DNA from: an uncultured Methylophaga sp.
GTDB lineage: Bacteria; Pseudomonadota; Gammaproteobacteria; Nitrosococcales; Methylophagaceae
Assembly (NCBI GenBank): GCA_913055695.1
Contig: CAJXKF010000001.1
Coordinates: forward strand, 536,624 to 600,623
Length of the DNA: 64,000 nt
Reading direction: 5' to 3'
Below the pieces are notes generated by a model. It was given only the letters and a program-made list of their open reading frames with translations, searched no databases and was not told the origin of the DNA. The position numbers and the translations under genes are program-made. Below, one piece after another: positions 19,002 to 28,051 of the stretch (position 1 is the first letter of the stretch; the number at the start of each line of letters is the position of its first letter).

Positions 19002-19385
19002 ATGAGCGATCACGCAGTAGAGGAAAGACGTCGTTTCAGCCGCATTCCATTTGATACTGTGGCCCATATCAATACCGAAGATGGCGATGAGTTTCTTAAC
19101 TGCGCGGTGCTGGATATCTCGCTCAAAGGCCTGTTGATCATTAAACCGGGCCAGTGGCAGGCCAGACTGGGTCAGGCCTGTGTCGTTGATTTACTGCTTC
19201 AACAGGGCGAAGTCGTGATTGAGATGCATGCCACTGTCGCCCATATCGATGAGGATTCAATCGGCTTTGAGTCAAAAGAGATTGATCTGGACAGCATCAC
19301 GCACCTGAAACGGTTGATGGAACTCAATCTCGGGGATGAGGGCCTGTTACACAGGGAGTTATCGGCTCTTATCGATAAACACTAG
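19002..19385 (+). CDS. PilZ-domain protein (c-di-GMP receptor candidate)
   Basis: A 127-residue stand-alone PilZ domain. Both c-di-GMP contact motifs are present: the RxxxR-type ERRRFSR at about residues 7-13 and the D/NxSxxG motif in LDISLKG at about 38-44, so binding is expected. It is preceded by GGGAGTG near the start. It overlaps the radA stop by four bases in convergent orientation. With the broken GGDEF gene at 12.8 kb it is one of two c-di-GMP-related genes here. Its target is not evident. Confidence 0.88.
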   Translation: MSDHAVEERRRFSRIPFDTVAHINTEDGDEFLNCAVLDISLKGLLIIKPGQWQARLGQACVVDLLLQQGEVVIEMHATVAHIDEDSIGFESKEIDLDSITHLKRLMELNLGDEGLLHRELSALIDKH

Positions 19386-20776
19386 CCGGTGGCGTCTCTT
19401 AAGGCGCTGATGACTTCCGACAAGTGCCTGACAGCTGTCACCTTGATATCTTTCATGGCTTTGCGCGGTGCATTGGCAGCGGGCACAATGGCATGAGAAA
19501 AACCATGTTTTCCGGCATCGCGAATGCGCTCTTCACCTGCTTGTACCGGGCGGATTTCACCGGTCAGTCCGACTTCCCCAAACAGCACCCAATCACGGGG
19601 TAAAGCACGATTTCTGAGGCTGGAAATAATCGCCGCCAGCACCGCCAGATCGGCACCGGTTTCGCTCAGTTTGACCCCACCCACCACATTGATGAAGACA
19701 TCCTGATCATGACAGGTGATCCCGCCATGACGATGCAGAATGGCGAGCAGCATGGCCAGACGGTTCTGCTCCAGCCCGACCGTCACCCGGCGTGGATTGC
19801 CCAACGGGCTGCTGTCGACCAGTGCCTGCACTTCTACCAGCATGGGTCGGCTGCCTTCCCGAATCACAGTCACCACACTGCCCGGCACCGACTCTTCACC
19901 ACGCGATAAAAAGATCGCCGAGGGATTACTGACTTCCTTGAGACCCAGTTCGGTCATACCGAACACGCCCAGTTCATTGACGGCGCCGAAGCGGTTTTTC
20001 ACCGCGCGCAGTATGCGGAAGCGGGTTGAAGTATCGCCTTCAAAATACAATACGGTATCAACCATGTGTTCAAGTACCCGCGGTCCGGCCAGCGCACCCT
20101 GCTTGGTGACATGACCGACCAGGATCATCGTGGTGCCACTGGATTTGGCATAACGTACCAGCTGTGCCGCGCTTTCTCTGACCTGGGCGACGGTGCCCGG
20201 CGCCGACTGCAGTTGCTCGGTGAAGACGGTCTGGATTGAATCGATCACCATTACCTGGGGTTTGCGCTGCTCCGCTGTTGCGACCATCTGCTCGGCATGC
20301 GTTTCAGCCAATAACTCCAGTGGCGCCTGTTCCAGTTGCAGTCTTTCTGCCCGCAACCGGATTTGCTGCAAAGATTCCTCACCACTGATATAAAGCGGTT
20401 TGATACCGCTGCTGTCGGCCATGGTGGCCATAGCCTGTAACAGCAGGGTCGATTTACCGATGCCGGGATCCCCGCCTATCAGCACGACTGAACCAGTCAC
20501 CAGACCGCCGCCCAACACCCGGTCCAGTTCCGGTAAACCGGTGGTCCAGCGTACCGCCTGCTCTGATTTGACTTCGGACAGCGCCTGCACCTGTTTTTTC
20601 TGTTCGCCGGCATAACCGGTATGGCGCTGAATCGCGGCTTGCGTACTTGCTGATGCACCCGACTGAATTTCTTCCGTTAAGCTGTTCCAGGCACCGCAGT
20701 CGTTACAGCGGCCCGCCCATTGTGGTGTCTGCGCGCCGCATTCCTTACAGACATAAATGCGTTTTGCTTTAGCCAT
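19382..20776 (-). CDS. radA: DNA repair protein RadA
   Basis: RecA-like ATPase of 464 residues that promotes branch migration in homologous recombination. In order it shows a C4 zinc finger (CKECG and CNDCG, residues 9-29), a Walker A motif GGDPGIGKST near residue 100, the RadA-specific KNRFG motif around 258, and a C-terminal Lon-protease-like domain (PRRVTVGLEQNRLAMLLAIL onward). It overlaps alr by eight bases and is probably cotranscribed with alr and dnaB. Confidence 0.96.
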   Translation of the reverse strand: MAKAKRIYVCKECGAQTPQWAGRCNDCGAWNSLTEEIQSGASASTQAAIQRHTGYAGEQKKQVQALSEVKSEQAVRWTTGLPELDRVLGGGLVTGSVVLIGGDPGIGKSTLLLQAMATMADSSGIKPLYISGEESLQQIRLRAERLQLEQAPLELLAETHAEQMVATAEQRKPQVMVIDSIQTVFTEQLQSAPGTVAQVRESAAQLVRYAKSSGTTMILVGHVTKQGALAGPRVLEHMVDTVLYFEGDTSTRFRILRAVKNRFGAVNELGVFGMTELGLKEVSNPSAIFLSRGEESVPGSVVTVIREGSRPMLVEVQALVDSSPLGNPRRVTVGLEQNRLAMLLAILHRHGGITCHDQDVFINVVGGVKLSETGADLAVLAAIISSLRNRALPRDWVLFGEVGLTGEIRPVQAGEERIRDAGKHGFSHAIVPAANAPRKAMKDIKVTAVRHLSEVISALRDATG

Positions 20777-21854
20777 CTGACAGCTCCCTCTGTACGCGCC
20801 GAGTGATCACCGTGACCAGTTCATAAGGTATCGTTTCGGCCAGTTGTGCCAGTTGCTCGACCGGCAATTCCGGTGAGCCCCACAGAATGACCTCATCACC
20901 GACCTCAGCGTGCTCAACATCATTCAGATTGAGACAAATGGTATCCATCGACACTCGTCCGACTAGCGGCGCTTTCTGACCACGGAGCCAGACCTCGGAT
21001 TTATTGGAAAGGTGGCGGCTGTAACCATCGCCGTAACCAATACTGGCGACACCAATCCGGGTCGGCAATTCTGCGGTCCAGTCGCCGCCGTAACCAACCT
21101 CTTCACCGGCGTCGATGTTGTAAACCGCAATCAGCTGCGTTTTAAGCTGCATCACCGGTTTGAGACCTAGCTCAGGTCCGCTTTTATCATCAAACGGCGA
21201 GATGCCATACAGCATCAGCCCCGGGCGCACCCAGTCTAAGTGGGAGGCAGGATAAGAAATCACGGCTGCAGAATTAGCCAGACATACGGCAAGGCCGGTG
21301 TCGTTGTGTAAAGCCTGCATCGGTGACAATTGCAGCTGGTTACGTTTATCACCAACCAGATCAGAGTTAGCGAAGTGACTCATCAGCCCGATTTCATCAG
21401 TCAGGTTGGCGCAGGATTTTAATATTTCCAGTGCAGCCGGTGCCTGCTCGGGTGTGATGCCGAGGCGATGCATGCCACTGTCTATCATCAGCCAGTTGAA
21501 CTGTAATGGCTGAGGCAGCTTGATGCTCTGCAGCAGCTGAATCTGACTATGCAGATGAATCACCGGCGAAAGTTGATAGTCAGCCGCCTGTATGAAATCA
21601 GCTTCACTATTCACGCCTTCGAGTAAGACGATGGGCTTTTCAATGCCCTGCTGACGAAGATGAATACCCTCACTCAGACGGGCAACAGCAAAAGCATCAC
21701 TGTCAACCAGTGCTTCAGCCACAGCCATGACGCCATGACCATAAGCATCGGCCTTGATGACGCTCATGACCGCTGAGTGCGGAGCAAATTCCCGCACCCG
21801 GGCAAGGTTATGACGCAAAGCTGTCAGGTTGATGGAAGCGACGGGAAACGCCAA
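20769..21854 (-). CDS. alr: Alanine racemase Alr
   Basis: PLP enzyme that interconverts L- and D-alanine for peptidoglycan. The 361-residue protein has the PLP lysine in SVIKADAYGHG (Lys34) in an N-terminal TIM barrel. The second catalytic residue is the tyrosine in GYGDGYSRHL in the C-terminal beta domain, and the family block GRVSMD follows. It lies two bases downstream of dnaB, and the dnaB-alr order is common in gammaproteobacteria. Confidence 0.96.
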   Translation of the reverse strand: MAFPVASINLTALRHNLARVREFAPHSAVMSVIKADAYGHGVMAVAEALVDSDAFAVARLSEGIHLRQQGIEKPIVLLEGVNSEADFIQAADYQLSPVIHLHSQIQLLQSIKLPQPLQFNWLMIDSGMHRLGITPEQAPAALEILKSCANLTDEIGLMSHFANSDLVGDKRNQLQLSPMQALHNDTGLAVCLANSAAVISYPASHLDWVRPGLMLYGISPFDDKSGPELGLKPVMQLKTQLIAVYNIDAGEEVGYGGDWTAELPTRIGVASIGYGDGYSRHLSNKSEVWLRGQKAPLVGRVSMDTICLNLNDVEHAEVGDEVILWGSPELPVEQLAQLAETIPYELVTVITRRVQRELSDG

Positions 21855-21856
21855 TG

Positions 21857-23269
21857 TTATTCTCCGTCGTAGCTCATCTGGTCGTCATAATAACTCGGCG
21901 CGAAGTTTTCAAAGCGGGTGTATTTACCCTGGAAGGTCAGCGCGACGGTGCCAATCGGACCATTACGCTGCTTACCGATAATAATCTCGGCCTTGCCTTT
22001 ATCCGGTGAGTCTTCGTTATAGACTTCATCACGGTAAATAAAGACGATAAGGTCGGCGTCCTGCTCGATCGCACCGGACTCACGCAGATCCGACATCACC
22101 GGCCGTTTGTTGGGACGTTGTTCCAGACTACGGTTCAGCTGCGACAAGGCAATCACAGGCACTTCTAATTCTTTACCCAAAGCTTTGAGGGATCGGGATA
22201 TCTCAGAAATCTCGGTCGCCCGGTTTTCACTGGACTTGCCGGCATTACCCTGCATCAGCTGCAGGTAGTCAATCACGATCAGGCTGAGACCATGCTCGCG
22301 CTTAAGACGACGGGCACGGGCACGTAATTCGGTCGGCGACAAAGCCGGTGTGTCATCAATAAACAGCGGCGCCTCATTCAACAAAGCAATGGCTGAAGTC
22401 AGACGCGGCCAATCATCATCATTGAGCTTACCGGTACGCAGACGATGCTGATCAATCCGGCCCAGTGAAGACAGCATACGCATAGCCAGCGCATCGGCAG
22501 GCATCTCCATACTGAACACGGCAACCGGCTTTTTGCTGTGGATCGCCCCGTTCTCGGCGATATTCATGGCGAAGGTGGTTTTACCCATCGACGGACGACC
22601 GGCAACGATAATCAAATCTGCCGGCTGCAGGCCTGAGGTCTGCTCGTCAAAATCGATAAAGCCCGTTGGCAGACCGGTGATCGAACTGTCCTGTTCGAAC
22701 AGGGTATCGATACGATCCACGACTTTACTCAGGACATCTTTGACCTGAACAAAGCCACCGCCACGCTTGGCGCCTTTCTCGGCGATTTCAAATACGTAGC
22801 GCTCGGCGATATCGAGCATTTCTTCCTTGGTCATGCCTTCCGGTTTGAAGGCCATGTTGGAGATACTGTTACCGACTTTGATGAGTTGCCGCAGGATCGC
22901 CCGTTCCCGGACAATTTCAGCATAGGCTGCGATATTCGCGGCGCTCGGCGTGTTACGCGCCAGCATGCCCAGATAGGCCAGTTCACCAACCTGATCCAGC
23001 TCATCGCGTTTGTCATGCCACTCTGCCAGCGTGATGACATCAACCGGCTGTGACTGCTCCATTAACTGGGCAATCGCACGGAAAATCAGCTGATGATCGT
23101 GACGATAGAAATCCTGCTCGACGAGAACATCAGCGACCTGCTCCCAGGCGCCGTTATCGAGCATCAAACCGCCCAGTACTGACTGTTCGGCTTCGACAGA
23201 GTGAGGCGGGACTTTCAGGGCCTCTGTGGCGGTATCCTTGAACGATTCTGGATAGCTGATTTCTTCCAC
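21857..23269 (-). CDS. dnaB: Replicative DNA helicase DnaB
   Basis: Hexameric 5'-3' helicase of the replication fork, 470 residues. The N-terminal domain begins at about residue 18 (PPHSVEAEQSVLGGLM), followed by the linker and the RecA-like ATPase domain with Walker A GRPSMGKTT (about 228-236), Walker B LIVIDYLQLM and the QLNRSLEQRPNKRP block. No intein is present. It heads the dnaB-alr-radA unit, downstream of the rplI terminators. Confidence 0.97.
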   Translation of the reverse strand: MEEISYPESFKDTATEALKVPPHSVEAEQSVLGGLMLDNGAWEQVADVLVEQDFYRHDHQLIFRAIAQLMEQSQPVDVITLAEWHDKRDELDQVGELAYLGMLARNTPSAANIAAYAEIVRERAILRQLIKVGNSISNMAFKPEGMTKEEMLDIAERYVFEIAEKGAKRGGGFVQVKDVLSKVVDRIDTLFEQDSSITGLPTGFIDFDEQTSGLQPADLIIVAGRPSMGKTTFAMNIAENGAIHSKKPVAVFSMEMPADALAMRMLSSLGRIDQHRLRTGKLNDDDWPRLTSAIALLNEAPLFIDDTPALSPTELRARARRLKREHGLSLIVIDYLQLMQGNAGKSSENRATEISEISRSLKALGKELEVPVIALSQLNRSLEQRPNKRPVMSDLRESGAIEQDADLIVFIYRDEVYNEDSPDKGKAEIIIGKQRNGPIGTVALTFQGKYTRFENFAPSYYDDQMSYDGE

Positions 23270-23343
23270 AGTGCCACCTAAACCCGATTTAAGAAAGAGA
23301 CAAAATACAACTCAGAGTTGAGTTGAGAAGTTTAGCAGAAAAC

Positions 23344-23364
23344 AGGACCGGAAAACCCGGTCCT
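23344..23364 (-). terminator. Hairpin terminator candidate downstream of rplI
   Basis: AGGACCGG and CCGGTCCT pair around a 5-base loop and, read leftward, are followed by GTTTTCT. It lies between rplI and dnaB, distal to a second hairpin at 23387-23418. Confidence 0.6.
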
Positions 23365-23386
23365 ATGATTTCAGCTTTAAACTTAA

Positions 23387-23418
23387 CTGAATGACCCAGA
23401 TTGGACTGAGTCATTCAG
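23387..23418 (-). terminator. Inverted repeat at the 3' end of rplI
   Basis: CTGAATGACCCAG and CTGAGTCATTCAG pair with one mismatch around a 6-base loop, ten bases past the rplI stop. The downstream sequence is only modestly T-rich, so it may protect the mRNA 3' end rather than terminate. Confidence 0.5.
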
Positions 23419-23427
23419 CTATCAGCA

Positions 23428-23976
23428 TTAAGCGTCTTCTTGAGCTTTAGCAATCGCTTCTGCTTCATCGCGAGCCGCATCACGTGCTTTTCTCGCTTCT
23501 TCCGCTTCGGCGCGTGCTTGCAGTTCGGCTTCTGAAGTGACAGTCACTTTGACAGTAATCAGAACGTCAGCGTGCAGCTGAATATCGATATTGTATTCAC
23601 CTGTGTGACGCAGCGGGCCAGTCGGCAGGCGCACTTCGTTGCGGTCAACTTCTGCACCGGCAGCGTTCAGCGCATCAGCAATGTCAGCAGCCGTGATGGA
23701 ACCGAATAGCTTACCTTCCACACCGGCGTTCGCCATGATGTTCAGGTCACCGGCAGCAACCAGTTTCGCTTTACGGTTTTCTGCTTCAGCCAGAACTTTG
23801 GCTGCAGCGGCTTCCAGTTCAGCACGGCGTGCTTCGAACTTTTCTCTGTTTTGCTTGGTGGCTGGCAGTGCTTTACCGGTTGGTACCAGGAAGTTACGGC
23901 CATAGCCTGATTTAACAGTGACTTCGTCACCCAGGCTACCAAGCTTTTGAACTTTTTCTAGCAAAATTACTTGCAT
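23428..23976 (-). CDS. rplI: 50S ribosomal protein L9, with C-terminal extension
   Basis: Primary 23S-binding protein at the base of the L1 stalk. The N-terminal domain ([19 protein letters not shown], then [16 protein letters not shown]), the connecting helix and the C-terminal domain (residues about 75-148) are all normal. The 182-residue length exceeds the usual 148-150 because about 30 extra residues, an Ala/Glu/Arg-rich helix-forming tail, follow the normal end. It is last in the rpsF-rpsR-DUF2232-rplI group. Confidence 0.95.
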   Translation of the reverse strand: MQVILLEKVQKLGSLGDEVTVKSGYGRNFLVPTGKALPATKQNREKFEARRAELEAAAAKVLAEAENRKAKLVAAGDLNIMANAGVEGKLFGSITAADIADALNAAGAEVDRNEVRLPTGPLRHTGEYNIDIQLHADVLITVKVTVTSEAELQARAEAEEARKARDAARDEAEAIAKAQEDA

Positions 23977-24025
23977 CGTTCTACCCTCATTCGCAGTCGA
24001 CAGACTGCTTATTCAAAACTCCGCG

Positions 24026-24937
24026 TTACTCGACTTGTGAGCGTTTGCGGAAATTAAACCACTGATCTAAAACACCTAAAGTTGCCAGCATCATTACCAT
24101 CTGCGGCAGCATCAACACTAACAGCACATACATTGTCACCAGCCAGGCTTTGCTTTTCTGTCTGAGCTTCACAATCGCGTGCACGATAGCGAGGCCCTGA
24201 ATCCCGAAAGCCACCAGCATCACCGGCAAACAGTCTGCCAGCAACGTCAGCGTATCGCTGAGCGGTGTCAGTGTCAGCGCCATCAACACTGCAGTGACTA
24301 CTGCAGCAGGACGTCCCAATTGCAGTTCTCTGAACTCACTGCCAAAGCCGCCCGGATTAAATAGCTGTGACTGCCAGGCGCGGCCGATAACCAGGCCGAT
24401 AACAGCATTAAAGCTGACACCAGCAGCAATCAAACCGGTCATCATGGCTGCCAGGTTGTTGGTCACTTCTGCCGTTTCATCCTGACCCAGTTGCCAGCCG
24501 GGCTGTTCACTGAGAGATGCCATAAAGGGTTCGATCATGCCCTGCCACCAGCCGGTCAGATCCGGCACCAGTAAATGCATTAGCAAAACGGTCACGATAC
24601 CCAGGCCGCTTGACGCCAGCAGCGCTGTCGCCAGAGAGCGGGAATAACCCAATGCCAGCGTTGCCAGGAATACCGGCAGCCAACTGGTCAGCAGTATCAA
24701 GCCTGCTACCCACAGCTGTCCTAGTAAGAGCCAGGCCAGCAACATGAACACCACCAGGGTGGCAGTCACGACCTTGGCGCCCTCGCCCGGGCCCATGCGC
24801 AGTGTTGTCAGCGCAATGACACCGCTCGCCAGATAATTCAGCGGTGGCAGCATCATGGCTATCGCAGACAGCAGCGCTGCGGCGACGCCCGCCTGCCATC
24901 GGCCCTGCATGGCAAAATCTGCAATTCCTCGCAGCAT
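24026..24937 (-). CDS. DUF2232 (YybS-like) integral membrane protein
   Basis: A 303-residue protein with about eight membrane helices and no catalytic motif recognised. Membrane proteins of the DUF2232 family are often encoded between rpsR and rplI in gammaproteobacteria. Position and topology are the basis for the call. The function is unknown. The start at 24937 lies 42 bp after the rpsR stop. Confidence 0.7.
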   Translation of the reverse strand: MLRGIADFAMQGRWQAGVAAALLSAIAMMLPPLNYLASGVIALTTLRMGPGEGAKVVTATLVVFMLLAWLLLGQLWVAGLILLTSWLPVFLATLALGYSRSLATALLASSGLGIVTVLLMHLLVPDLTGWWQGMIEPFMASLSEQPGWQLGQDETAEVTNNLAAMMTGLIAAGVSFNAVIGLVIGRAWQSQLFNPGGFGSEFRELQLGRPAAVVTAVLMALTLTPLSDTLTLLADCLPVMLVAFGIQGLAIVHAIVKLRQKSKAWLVTMYVLLVLMLPQMVMMLATLGVLDQWFNFRKRSQVE

Positions 24938-24978
24938 GGTAATGAACTAACGTTAATCAGGTGTTTGAATCAACTGTA

Positions 24979-25206
24979 TTACTTGTGCATGTCGCAGTAA
25001 GGCAACAATGCCAGGAAACGCGCACGCTTCACACAAGTAGACAGCTGACGTTGGTAACGTGCTTTGGTACCTGTGATACGGCTGGGTACGATTTTTCCTG
25101 TTTCAGTGATGTAATTTTTCAGCAAATTGACATCTTTGTAGTCGATCTGCTTAATACCTTCAGCGGTAAAGCGACAAAATTTTCTACGTCTAAAAAAACG
25201 AGCCAT
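24979..25206 (-). CDS. rpsR: 30S ribosomal protein S18
   Basis: Small-subunit protein of 75 residues that binds the platform with S6. It begins [17 protein letters not shown] and contains the family block [27 protein letters not shown]. The AGGAGAATC upstream gives a clear ribosome binding site. It is the second gene of the S6 operon. The priB gene that sits between rpsF and rpsR in enterobacteria is absent. Confidence 0.97.
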   Translation of the reverse strand: MARFFRRRKFCRFTAEGIKQIDYKDVNLLKNYITETGKIVPSRITGTKARYQRQLSTCVKRARFLALLPYCDMHK

Positions 25207-25235
25207 TGTGATTCTCCTAAATAATCAATGCAGCC

Positions 25236-25574
25236 TTAGGCTGATTTTTTCTCTTCTTCTTTTTGCATCATGGGTGACGGTTCGGTAACCGCTTCGTCCA
25301 TGTTGACAACAAGATGACGGATAACAGCATCGTTGAAACGGAATGCAGTAGTGACTTCGTTGAGTTGCTCAACGTCGCATTCAACATTCATCAGAACGTA
25401 GTGTGCTTTGTGCACTTTATTGATGGGGTAAGCCAGTTGGCGACGACCCCAGTCTTCCTGACGGTGGATTTGACCGCCCTGGCTGGTCAGCGTTTGTGTG
25501 TAACGCTCGATCATGCCCGGGACTTGCTCGCTCTGATCAGGGTGGACCAGAAACACGATTTCGTAATGTCTCAT
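25236..25574 (-). CDS. rpsF: 30S ribosomal protein S6
   Basis: Platform protein of 112 residues that forms a heterodimer with S18. It begins [21 protein letters not shown] and has the conserved [23 protein letters not shown] block, with an acidic/basic C-terminal tail (QKEEEKKSA). A GAGGAG ribosome binding site precedes the ATG. That site is part of a potential stem-loop leader that may allow feedback by S6:S18. Confidence 0.97.
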   Translation of the reverse strand: MRHYEIVFLVHPDQSEQVPGMIERYTQTLTSQGGQIHRQEDWGRRQLAYPINKVHKAHYVLMNVECDVEQLNEVTTAFRFNDAVIRHLVVNMDEAVTEPSPMMQKEEEKKSA

Positions 25575-25636
25575 TAGAGCTCCTCACGGTTTAAACAGCT
25601 TTATGGTCGAACCATAAAGCAAGGAGTTTTGCTTTA
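25575..25636 (-). promoter_or_regulatory. rpsF mRNA leader, candidate S6:S18 binding structure
   Basis: On the minus strand a perfect 10-bp hairpin (GCTTTATGGT at 25620-25611, complement at 25607-25598, 3-base loop) is flanked by CTCCT upstream and AGGAG downstream. CTCCT can pair with the ribosome binding site to form an outer stem. The unpaired stretch between the stems contains an ACCGTG element. The published S6:S18 autoregulatory motif has a similar design: a stem near the ribosome binding site with an internal loop carrying CCG. The match was made by eye. Confidence 0.55.
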
Positions 25637-25687
25637 AGTTATAAATTCTTAAGGCAATCTAATATTTTACTTGATTTTTTCAGCCGC

Positions 25688-26404
25688 TCACAAGTGGCGT
25701 TGACGATAGCCTTCAAACAGGCAGACCCCGGCGGCGACTGAAACATTCAGACTTTCTGCTTCGCCCTGCATCGGAATAAAGATGACTTCATCGCAGTTTT
25801 CACGGGTAAGACGCCGTATCCCCTTGCCTTCCGCACCCAGCACAATCGCAACAGGCCCTTTCAGATCAACCTCGAAAAGACTTTGCTGTGCGTCACCTGA
25901 GGTGCCCACCAGCCAGACGCCCAGTTGCTGCAGATCTTTAATCAGTCGGGAAAGATTGGTGACCTGCGCAAATGGCACCCGTTCTGCAGCCCCGCTGGAG
26001 ATTTTGACCGCAGTGGCAGTCAGCCCAGAAGCTCTGTCCTTGGGCGCCACAACCGCATGCACCCCTGCCGCTTCAGCAGTACGCAGGCAGGCACCGAGGT
26101 TATGGGGATCCTGAACGCCATCCAGAATCAGTAAAAAAGCTGGCTCGCTCAGGTTTTCAACCAAGTCCAGCAGCCCCTTCTCATCCAGACTTTCCAGCGG
26201 CTTACAGCGCGCAGCACAGCCCTGATGCTGGACTTCAGGTGCAATCTTATCGAGGGTTTCCCGTTCAGCTTTGTGCACCACAATGCCCTGCTCCCTGGCC
26301 GCAGTCAGCAATGCTTCAACCCGCTGATCCTGACGGTCAGCGGCGAGCCAGATTTCTTTGATCCTGCTGACAGGAACATCCAGAGCGGCCTGCACAGCAT
26401 GCAA
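25688..26404 (-). CDS. rlmB: 23S rRNA (guanosine2251-2'-O)-methyltransferase RlmB (start unresolved)
   Basis: SPOUT-class enzyme that 2'-O-methylates G2251 in the 23S P loop. The C-terminal domain shows the knot motifs LILDGVQDPHNLGACLRTAEAAGVHAVV, IVLGAEGKGIRRLTRENCDE and IPMQGEAESLNVSVAAG. The first standard start codon in frame is TTG at 26404, but the conserved N-terminal IYGLHAVQ motif begins three codons before it. Open frame extends to a TAG near 26496 with no ATG, GTG or TTG. A CTG at 26479 is preceded by AAGGG at suitable spacing and would add 25 residues, overlapping the upstream gene by about 20 bp. The coordinates given are the minimal form. Confidence 0.88.
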   Translation of the reverse strand: MHAVQAALDVPVSRIKEIWLAADRQDQRVEALLTAAREQGIVVHKAERETLDKIAPEVQHQGCAARCKPLESLDEKGLLDLVENLSEPAFLLILDGVQDPHNLGACLRTAEAAGVHAVVAPKDRASGLTATAVKISSGAAERVPFAQVTNLSRLIKDLQQLGVWLVGTSGDAQQSLFEVDLKGPVAIVLGAEGKGIRRLTRENCDEVIFIPMQGEAESLNVSVAAGVCLFEGYRQRHL

Positions 26405-26456
26405 GCCGTAAATAATGTCCGGATCGATAGGGGTATGTGATGCCGTTTTGACGGGT

Positions 26457-27131
26457 TTACGGCGCTTGGTAGGCTTCAGATTCCTGCCCTTCTACTATAG
26501 GTTTTACAAACAGTTCAACGCGGCGGTTGAGTTGACGGCCAGCTTCCGTTTCATTGGTTGCTCTTGGATCAGATTCGCCTCGGCCGATAGCAAACAAGCG
26601 GTTGCGGTCAATACCTTGAGCCGCCAGATAATCAACTACGGACTGAGCCCGGCGCTCTGAAAGGCGCTGATTGTAACTTTCTGAACCGACACTGTCAGTA
26701 TGACCGACTACGTGAATCACTGTTTTGGGATAGCGTTGCAGCACATCGGCGACTTTATTCAAAGTCGGGGTGAAAGCCGGTTTGAGCGAGGCACTGTCAA
26801 AATCGAAAGAGACTTCACTGGCAATATCGATTTTCAGGGTTTCATTTTCAAGCTGTTGAATTTTCAGCTCGTTTCTGGCTTGTTCGTCAGCGAGAGCCTG
26901 TTCAAATTCACGCTGCTGATTATCCATGTAACGGCCGACACCGGCACCAGCCAGGGCACCGACTGCAGCACCGGCGACTACACCACCAGTACCATCATCG
27001 ACAGCATAGCCAAGTAAAGCCCCAGCTGCGGCGCCGACTGCAGCACCGGTTTTAGTTCTTTTATTGGGATCATCAGCGGCACAACCACTGAGCGCGGTTG
27101 CAATCAAGGTCGCTACTACAATTTTTTTCAT
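26457..27131 (-). CDS. OmpA-family lipoprotein with glycine zipper (YiaD-like)
   Basis: Envelope lipoprotein of 224 residues. The signal peptide ends in LSGC. Next is a glycine-zipper region (AAVGAAAGALLGY and AAVGALAGAGVGRYMD), a short helical linker, and then an OmpA C-terminal peptidoglycan-binding domain (about 110-215) with FDFDSASLKPAF, VVGHTDSVGSESYNQRLSERRAQSV and NRRVE. Architecture matches E. coli YiaD. The ATG at 27131 has GGAGG upstream and is preferred to an earlier in-frame start. It diverges from moaB. Confidence 0.9.
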   Translation of the reverse strand: MKKIVVATLIATALSGCAADDPNKRTKTGAAVGAAAGALLGYAVDDGTGGVVAGAAVGALAGAGVGRYMDNQQREFEQALADEQARNELKIQQLENETLKIDIASEVSFDFDSASLKPAFTPTLNKVADVLQRYPKTVIHVVGHTDSVGSESYNQRLSERRAQSVVDYLAAQGIDRNRLFAIGRGESDPRATNETEAGRQLNRRVELFVKPIVEGQESEAYQAP

Positions 27132-27207
27132 TTTGAATCCTCCATGGTTTGTCAGCATTCTAGACCCTTGTCATATTGGTGACTATACTGGGTTTGCCTG
27201 ATAAATA

Positions 27208-27738
27208 ATGAGACAAAGACAGATGAATGCGGAATTCATACCCGTTAATATTGCTATTTTGACAGTATCTGATACTCGAAATTTTGACAACGATACTTCG
27301 GGTAAAGTGCTTGAAGATAAGGCTACAGCTGACGGTCACCAAGTGGTTGAGCGCAAAATCGTGCCAGACGATATTTATCAGATCCGGGCTGTTGTCTCGC
27401 GGTGGATAGCCGATCCCGCCATCAATGCCATCATCACCACCGGCGGCACTGGGTTGACCGGACGCGATGGCACACCGGAAGCAGTCAAAGTGCTGTTTGA
27501 TAAGGAAATTGAGGGGTTTGGTGAATTGTTCCGCTATCTTTCCTATCAGGTAATTAAAACTTCAACTGTGCAGTCACGGGCGATTGCAGGGCTGGCCAAT
27601 GCCACTTTTATTTTCTGTTTACCAGGTTCTTCCGGCGCCTGTCGTACCGGCTGGGATGAGATTTTGCATGAACAACTGGATAAACGACACAAACCCTGCA
27701 ACTTTGTAGAGTTGATGCCCCGTTTACTGGAAAAATAA
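27208..27738 (+). CDS. moaB: Molybdenum cofactor biosynthesis protein MoaB
   Basis: MogA/MoaB-fold protein of the molybdopterin pathway, which binds MPT and in many bacteria adenylylates it. The 176-residue product has the family block ITTGGTGLTGRDGTPEAV and the C-terminal FCLPGSSGACRTGWDE. Both ATG 27208 and ATG 27223 are possible starts and neither has a good ribosome binding site. No other moa or mob genes are in the window. The stop overlaps the next gene by one base (TAATG). Confidence 0.92.
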   Translation: MRQRQMNAEFIPVNIAILTVSDTRNFDNDTSGKVLEDKATADGHQVVERKIVPDDIYQIRAVVSRWIADPAINAIITTGGTGLTGRDGTPEAVKVLFDKEIEGFGELFRYLSYQVIKTSTVQSRAIAGLANATFIFCLPGSSGACRTGWDEILHEQLDKRHKPCNFVELMPRLLEK

Positions 27739-27971
27739 TGCAGATTATTTTGTTTACCACACAAGGTTGTCATCTGTGCGAACAGGCTCATGAACTACTG
27801 CTTGATATCGCTGACAAAGAGCCGCTGGAAATCAGACTGCGGGAAATAGGCGATGACGATGATCTCGTGGCCCGTTACGGCATACGGATTCCGGTAGTGC
27901 AGTTTCCGGATCAAACTGAGCTGGACTGGCCTTTCAGTCAATCGGACGTTGAGGCGATAATCTCCCGATAA
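27738..27971 (+). CDS. Glutaredoxin-like (DUF836) protein
   Basis: A 77-residue thioredoxin-fold protein with a CHLC redox motif at residues 12-15 (TTQGCHLCEQAHELL) and the cis-proline strand IRIPVVQF. It belongs to the glutaredoxin 2 / DUF836 family (YwbE/YtfP-like small redoxins), whose partners are mostly unknown. It begins on the last base of the moaB stop, so it is cotranslated with it. Confidence 0.85.
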   Translation: MQIILFTTQGCHLCEQAHELLLDIADKEPLEIRLREIGDDDDLVARYGIRIPVVQFPDQTELDWPFSQSDVEAIISR

Positions 27972-28051
27972 ATCAATAATTAAGCTGGCTTCACAGGAAC
28001 TTCACCCGGCACGGATAACTCTTACTCTAGTCAGTGTGTGCGGAGCCAGGT

